Source: Alphaproteobacteria bacterium MarineAlpha11_Bin1 (GTDB taxonomy: Bacteria; Pseudomonadota; Alphaproteobacteria; MPNO01; UBA830). From it: a stretch of DNA of 17,496 bases. The DNA is taken from assembly GCA_002937455.1 (NCBI GenBank), contig PTJZ01000017.1:1-17496 (forward strand). Reading direction: 5' to 3'. The notes beneath the pieces are model-generated. The model saw only the letters and a list, made by a program, of their open reading frames with translations, did not search any database and was not told where the DNA came from. The position numbers and the translations under genes were made by a program. Shown here piece by piece: positions 14,844 to 17,496 of the stretch. Numbering within the stretch: the stretch's first letter is position 1; each line of letters starts with the position of its first letter.

Positions 14844-15911
14844 ATGACTCGTAAAGCTAACCAACCTTTTGTGCGTAATGCGTGGTACATCGCGGCATGG
14901 TCGGAAGAAATCGACAGCGGGCTCTTGGCTAGGACGATTATGAACCAGCCAATCGTTATTTATCGAGATGCTGACGGCGGTGTTGGAGCGCTTGAAGATC
15001 GCTGCTGCCACCGTGGTGCGCCTTTGACACATGGGTCGGTAACTGACGTGGGCCTCCGGTGCGGTTATCATGGTCTGACCTTTGATACGAAGGGAAATTG
15101 CGTAGAAATTCCGGGTCAGAAGAATATTCCGCCTCAGGCTTATGTCCGGCATTTTCCCTTGGTTGAGCGTGACCAAGTCTTGTGGATCTGGATGGGAGAC
15201 CCGGCACTGGCGGACGAGGGGAAAATTGTTGATTACCCCTATCATAATGATTCGGAAAAGTGGCCCCATCGTAAGGCAATGTTTCAGATCAAATCGAACT
15301 ACATGCTGATGATCGATAATCTGATGGATCTAACGCACCTAGGTTATGTTCATGGATCGACGATCGGGGGAAATCCCCTCCAGCATGTCGGCGCTGATAT
15401 GGACAGCCATAAAACTGAAAAGGGTGCATATTTCATTCGTTGGATGCTGGAACATGATCCGCCCCCGACATACCAGAAGGGCGGGCAGTTTTCTGGCAAG
15501 GTCGATCGCTGGCAGGAATTCGAGTATGTAGGTCCCAGCGTGGTGCTGCAGTGGTCTGGTGCAGTTGCAGTCGGTCAGGGAGCGCAGGAGAACCGAGATC
15601 AAAAAGGATTTCATTTGCGTTTACTGCATGCCGCGACGCCGGAAACAGAAACTACTTTCCATTATTTCTGGTCGTCAGCGAACGGATATCGCCAGCAAGA
15701 CCCAAATGCGACGCAGGAGATGTATGATGAGATCTATCCAACCTTCATCGAAGATAAAGTCATTATGGAGGCCCAACAGGAGCGAATTGATCTGAACCCG
15801 GACCGTGACCTGGTGGAGATCCATGCGGATAGCGTTCTAGCGCTTGCGAGGATATCTCTCGATGAAATGATTGAGCAGGATAATGCGCAAATGGCTCAGG
15901 CTGCCGAATAG
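14844..15911 (+). CDS. Rieske non-heme iron oxygenase, VanA-like alpha subunit
   Basis: A 355-residue cytoplasmic oxygenase component expected to hydroxylate or O-demethylate an aromatic or related substrate with O2 and electrons from a separate reductase. The Rieske [2Fe-2S] motif is complete: Cys54-Cys55-His56 and Cys73-Gly-Tyr-His76. The mononuclear iron site shows DLTHLGYVH with Asp162, His165 and His170. The start MTRKANQPFVRNAWYIAAWS is typical of vanillate O-demethylase-type oxygenases, and the length is normal for that group. GGGAGG seven to eight bases upstream fixes the ATG at 14844. No reductase gene (VanB-type) is adjacent, so the electron donor must be encoded elsewhere. The substrate cannot be inferred. 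A rho-independent terminator follows the stop, making it a single-gene unit. Confidence 0.93.
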   Translation: MTRKANQPFVRNAWYIAAWSEEIDSGLLARTIMNQPIVIYRDADGGVGALEDRCCHRGAPLTHGSVTDVGLRCGYHGLTFDTKGNCVEIPGQKNIPPQAYVRHFPLVERDQVLWIWMGDPALADEGKIVDYPYHNDSEKWPHRKAMFQIKSNYMLMIDNLMDLTHLGYVHGSTIGGNPLQHVGADMDSHKTEKGAYFIRWMLEHDPPPTYQKGGQFSGKVDRWQEFEYVGPSVVLQWSGAVAVGQGAQENRDQKGFHLRLLHAATPETETTFHYFWSSANGYRQQDPNATQEMYDEIYPTFIEDKVIMEAQQERIDLNPDRDLVEIHADSVLALARISLDEMIEQDNAQMAQAAE

Positions 15912-15937
15912 AATTATTTAAAAATTCTACGGTTTAG

Positions 15938-15970
15938 AAACGGCGGGTTTATCCCGCCGTTTTTATTTTA
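15938..15970 (+). terminator. Rho-independent terminator after the Rieske oxygenase
   Basis: A perfect 10-bp stem, AAACGGCGGG (15938-15947) and CCCGCCGTTT (15953-15962), encloses the loop TTTAT and is followed by TTATTTTA. It lies 27 bases past the oxygenase stop. Confidence 0.93.
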
Positions 15971-16166
15971 TTATTATCAATCCATCTAACTTACAGGATA
16001 GATCTCCGGGGAACTCCGTCGAAACCAGCGCAATCAATTATACTGAGGAATCCTACCGCTGCTCGGATTATGGTAAAGAGTGAAGGTTGTTTTACCGGTT
16101 GGAATGGGAGGAAGTGCTTTTTTGGATATATATTTACCCTAACCCGTCGATTGAAAAGGAGACAAC

Positions 16167-17496
16167 GTGTCATTGATATTTGCTGTTGATACCGGCGGCA
16201 CTTTTACCGACATCGCTGCTTTTAATATGGAAACAGGGGCCGTTTCTTACGCCAAGGCGTTGACGACGTACGAGGATCTCGTAGAGGGAGTGATGCAATG
16301 CGTCAATGACCTCGGCTTTGACCTAAAAAACGCACTCCTCGCCAAGCATGGTACCACTTTGGTAATCAACACTTTGCTGCAACGAGATGGCGCGCGGGCG
16401 GCACTTATCACGACAAAAGGCTTTCGGGATACACTTGAACTTGGCCGCGGGAATCGTACCGCTCCGTTTCGAATAGACTACAGAAAATCACCGCCTCTAA
16501 TTCCAAGAGATTTTCGTTTTGAAATTGATGAGCGCATTCATGGGCGCGGTGAAATTGTAAGTAGTCTAGACCTTAGGGAAGTCGATGCCGTTGCCGAACG
16601 TCTAAAAAAAATGGGGGTCGCAGCCGTTGCAATATCATTTGTCAACGGATACCTGAATAATCAGCATGAAGCAGCGGTTGCCAAGCGGCTGCGTAAACAA
16701 CTTCCCGACGTATATGTTACCGCCGGAACAGAAATTACCCGTGAATGGTATGAATATGAACGTTGTTGTACCGCGGCGGCCAACGCAATCGCTGGACCCA
16801 GAATGGTATCGTACACCCGTAACCTTGAGGGACGATTTCGCGAAGCTGGGTTTGAAAATACCCTATATATGATGGGGTCAAATGGTGGCGTATTATCGGT
16901 CGATCGTACGCTGCGTGAACCAATTTCCCTGATTGAGTCGGGGCCGGTTGGTGGATGCATCGGTGCTGGTGCATACGGAGAAGCACTCGGCATTTCCAAC
17001 CTAATAGCGTTTGATATGGGTGGAACGACAGCGAAATGCGCCATTATTAGGGACGGTAAGTTCAGTTTAAAATCTCCCTACTTTGTTGGAGGCTATGAGG
17101 ACGGTTTTCCTATCAGGGGATCCGTGGTTGATATCGTTGAAGTAGGGGCGGGTGGTGGATCAATTGCTTGGGTCGACGATGCCGGAAGATTGAATGTCGG
17201 CCCCCGAAGCGCGGGATCAGATCCGGGGCCAGCAGCGTTTGGGCTTGGCGGAACCGAACCAACCGTGACAGATGCGAACTTGGTTGTTGGTCGGATAAGT
17301 GCCGACGTTTTTCTTGGTGGTGAACTAGGTTTGGACCTTGAGTCAGCGCGCGATACAATTACTCAAAACGTTGCGGTTCCCATCGGCTTGGGTGAGAGCG
17401 CTATAGAAGTTCCAGCCGCTGGAATATTGCAAATTGCAACCGTCAGTATGACGAATGCAATCCGACAAATAACTGTCGAAAGGGGGTACGACCCGA
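16167..17496 (+). CDS. hyuA: Hydantoinase/oxoprolinase family A subunit, 3' end outside window
   Basis: An open frame from GTG 16167 to the window edge, 443 complete codons of a protein usually about 680-700 residues. These enzymes hydrolyse cyclic amides (N-methylhydantoin, 5-oxoproline or related) with ATP, usually with an HyuB partner. Visible motifs are the ATPase-like FAVDTGGTFTDIAAF (about 5-19), KHGTTLVINTLLQRDGARAA (about 59-78), ESGPVGG, AFDMGGTTAKCAI (about 281-293), VEVGAGGGSIAWVD (about 324-337) and GPRSAGSDPGPAAFG. AAGGAG five bases upstream and a stop at 16152 in the same frame fix the GTG start. A B-subunit gene is expected just beyond the window. The exact substrate cannot be told. 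It begins about 200 bases after the oxygenase terminator, so it has its own promoter. Confidence 0.93.
   Translation, partial: MSLIFAVDTGGTFTDIAAFNMETGAVSYAKALTTYEDLVEGVMQCVNDLGFDLKNALLAKHGTTLVINTLLQRDGARAALITTKGFRDTLELGRGNRTAPFRIDYRKSPPLIPRDFRFEIDERIHGRGEIVSSLDLREVDAVAERLKKMGVAAVAISFVNGYLNNQHEAAVAKRLRKQLPDVYVTAGTEITREWYEYERCCTAAANAIAGPRMVSYTRNLEGRFREAGFENTLYMMGSNGGVLSVDRTLREPISLIESGPVGGCIGAGAYGEALGISNLIAFDMGGTTAKCAIIRDGKFSLKSPYFVGGYEDGFPIRGSVVDIVEVGAGGGSIAWVDDAGRLNVGPRSAGSDPGPAAFGLGGTEPTVTDANLVVGRISADVFLGGELGLDLESARDTITQNVAVPIGLGESAIEVPAAGILQIATVSMTNAIRQITVERGYDP

Noticed and set aside
14826..15279. Two - strand ORFs over the 5' half of the Rieske oxygenase gene
   Set aside because: Both are shadows of a gene with an intact Rieske motif, strong ribosome site and terminator.

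Overview
The window looks like chromosomal DNA of a free-living, probably marine alphaproteobacterium of moderate GC. The main taxonomic pointers are a DUF3126 protein, a family I know almost only from Alphaproteobacteria, an iron-sulfur bacterial (6-4) photolyase, a VanA-like Rieske oxygenase and an HyuA-type hydantoinase subunit. I cannot fix the genus from sequence alone. No tRNA, rRNA, insertion sequence or CRISPR array is visible.

Positions 1-7344 hold a type I secretion locus read on the + strand. It consists of a large RTX-type secreted or surface protein whose reading frame is already open at base 3, followed by an ABC exporter, an HlyD-type membrane fusion protein and a TolC-type outer membrane channel. 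The order and tight spacing indicate that the machinery exports the adjacent RTX protein. A perfect 7-bp hairpin covers the ABC start codon, and the ABC signature motif is degenerate. A 335-base gap (7345-7679) follows, with no gene or strong terminator that I can see.

Positions 7680-11395 form a photorepair/light-stress region. A + strand photolyase-like protein has its FAD domain at the N-terminus and what looks like the alpha/beta domain at the C-terminus, which suggests a permuted order. It converges, with a 9-base overlap, on a - strand run of a VOC-family protein, a DUF3429 membrane protein and an FeS-type (6-4) photolyase. A short single-domain malic enzyme follows at 11633-12805 (+).

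Positions 12899-14676 are a - strand cluster of DUF3126, a glutathione S-transferase (GST) and a membrane-anchored cyclic-nucleotide-binding-fold (Popeye-like) protein. The GST is the most interesting object in the window. The ATG-initiated frame at 14337 lacks the first beta strand and the active site. Reading upstream through one in-frame UGA (14365-14367) restores a normal GST N-terminus, beginning at an ATG with a strong Shine-Dalgarno. The UGA sits exactly where the catalytic Cys is expected (U-P-W-V), and a GC-rich hairpin fitting the bacterial SECIS rules lies just downstream. I read this as a selenocysteine-containing GST-like protein that ordinary gene calling truncates.

The right end carries a Rieske non-heme iron oxygenase (14844-15911) with a clear rho-independent terminator, then the 5' part of a hydantoinase/oxoprolinase A-subunit gene (GTG start 16167) running off the window.
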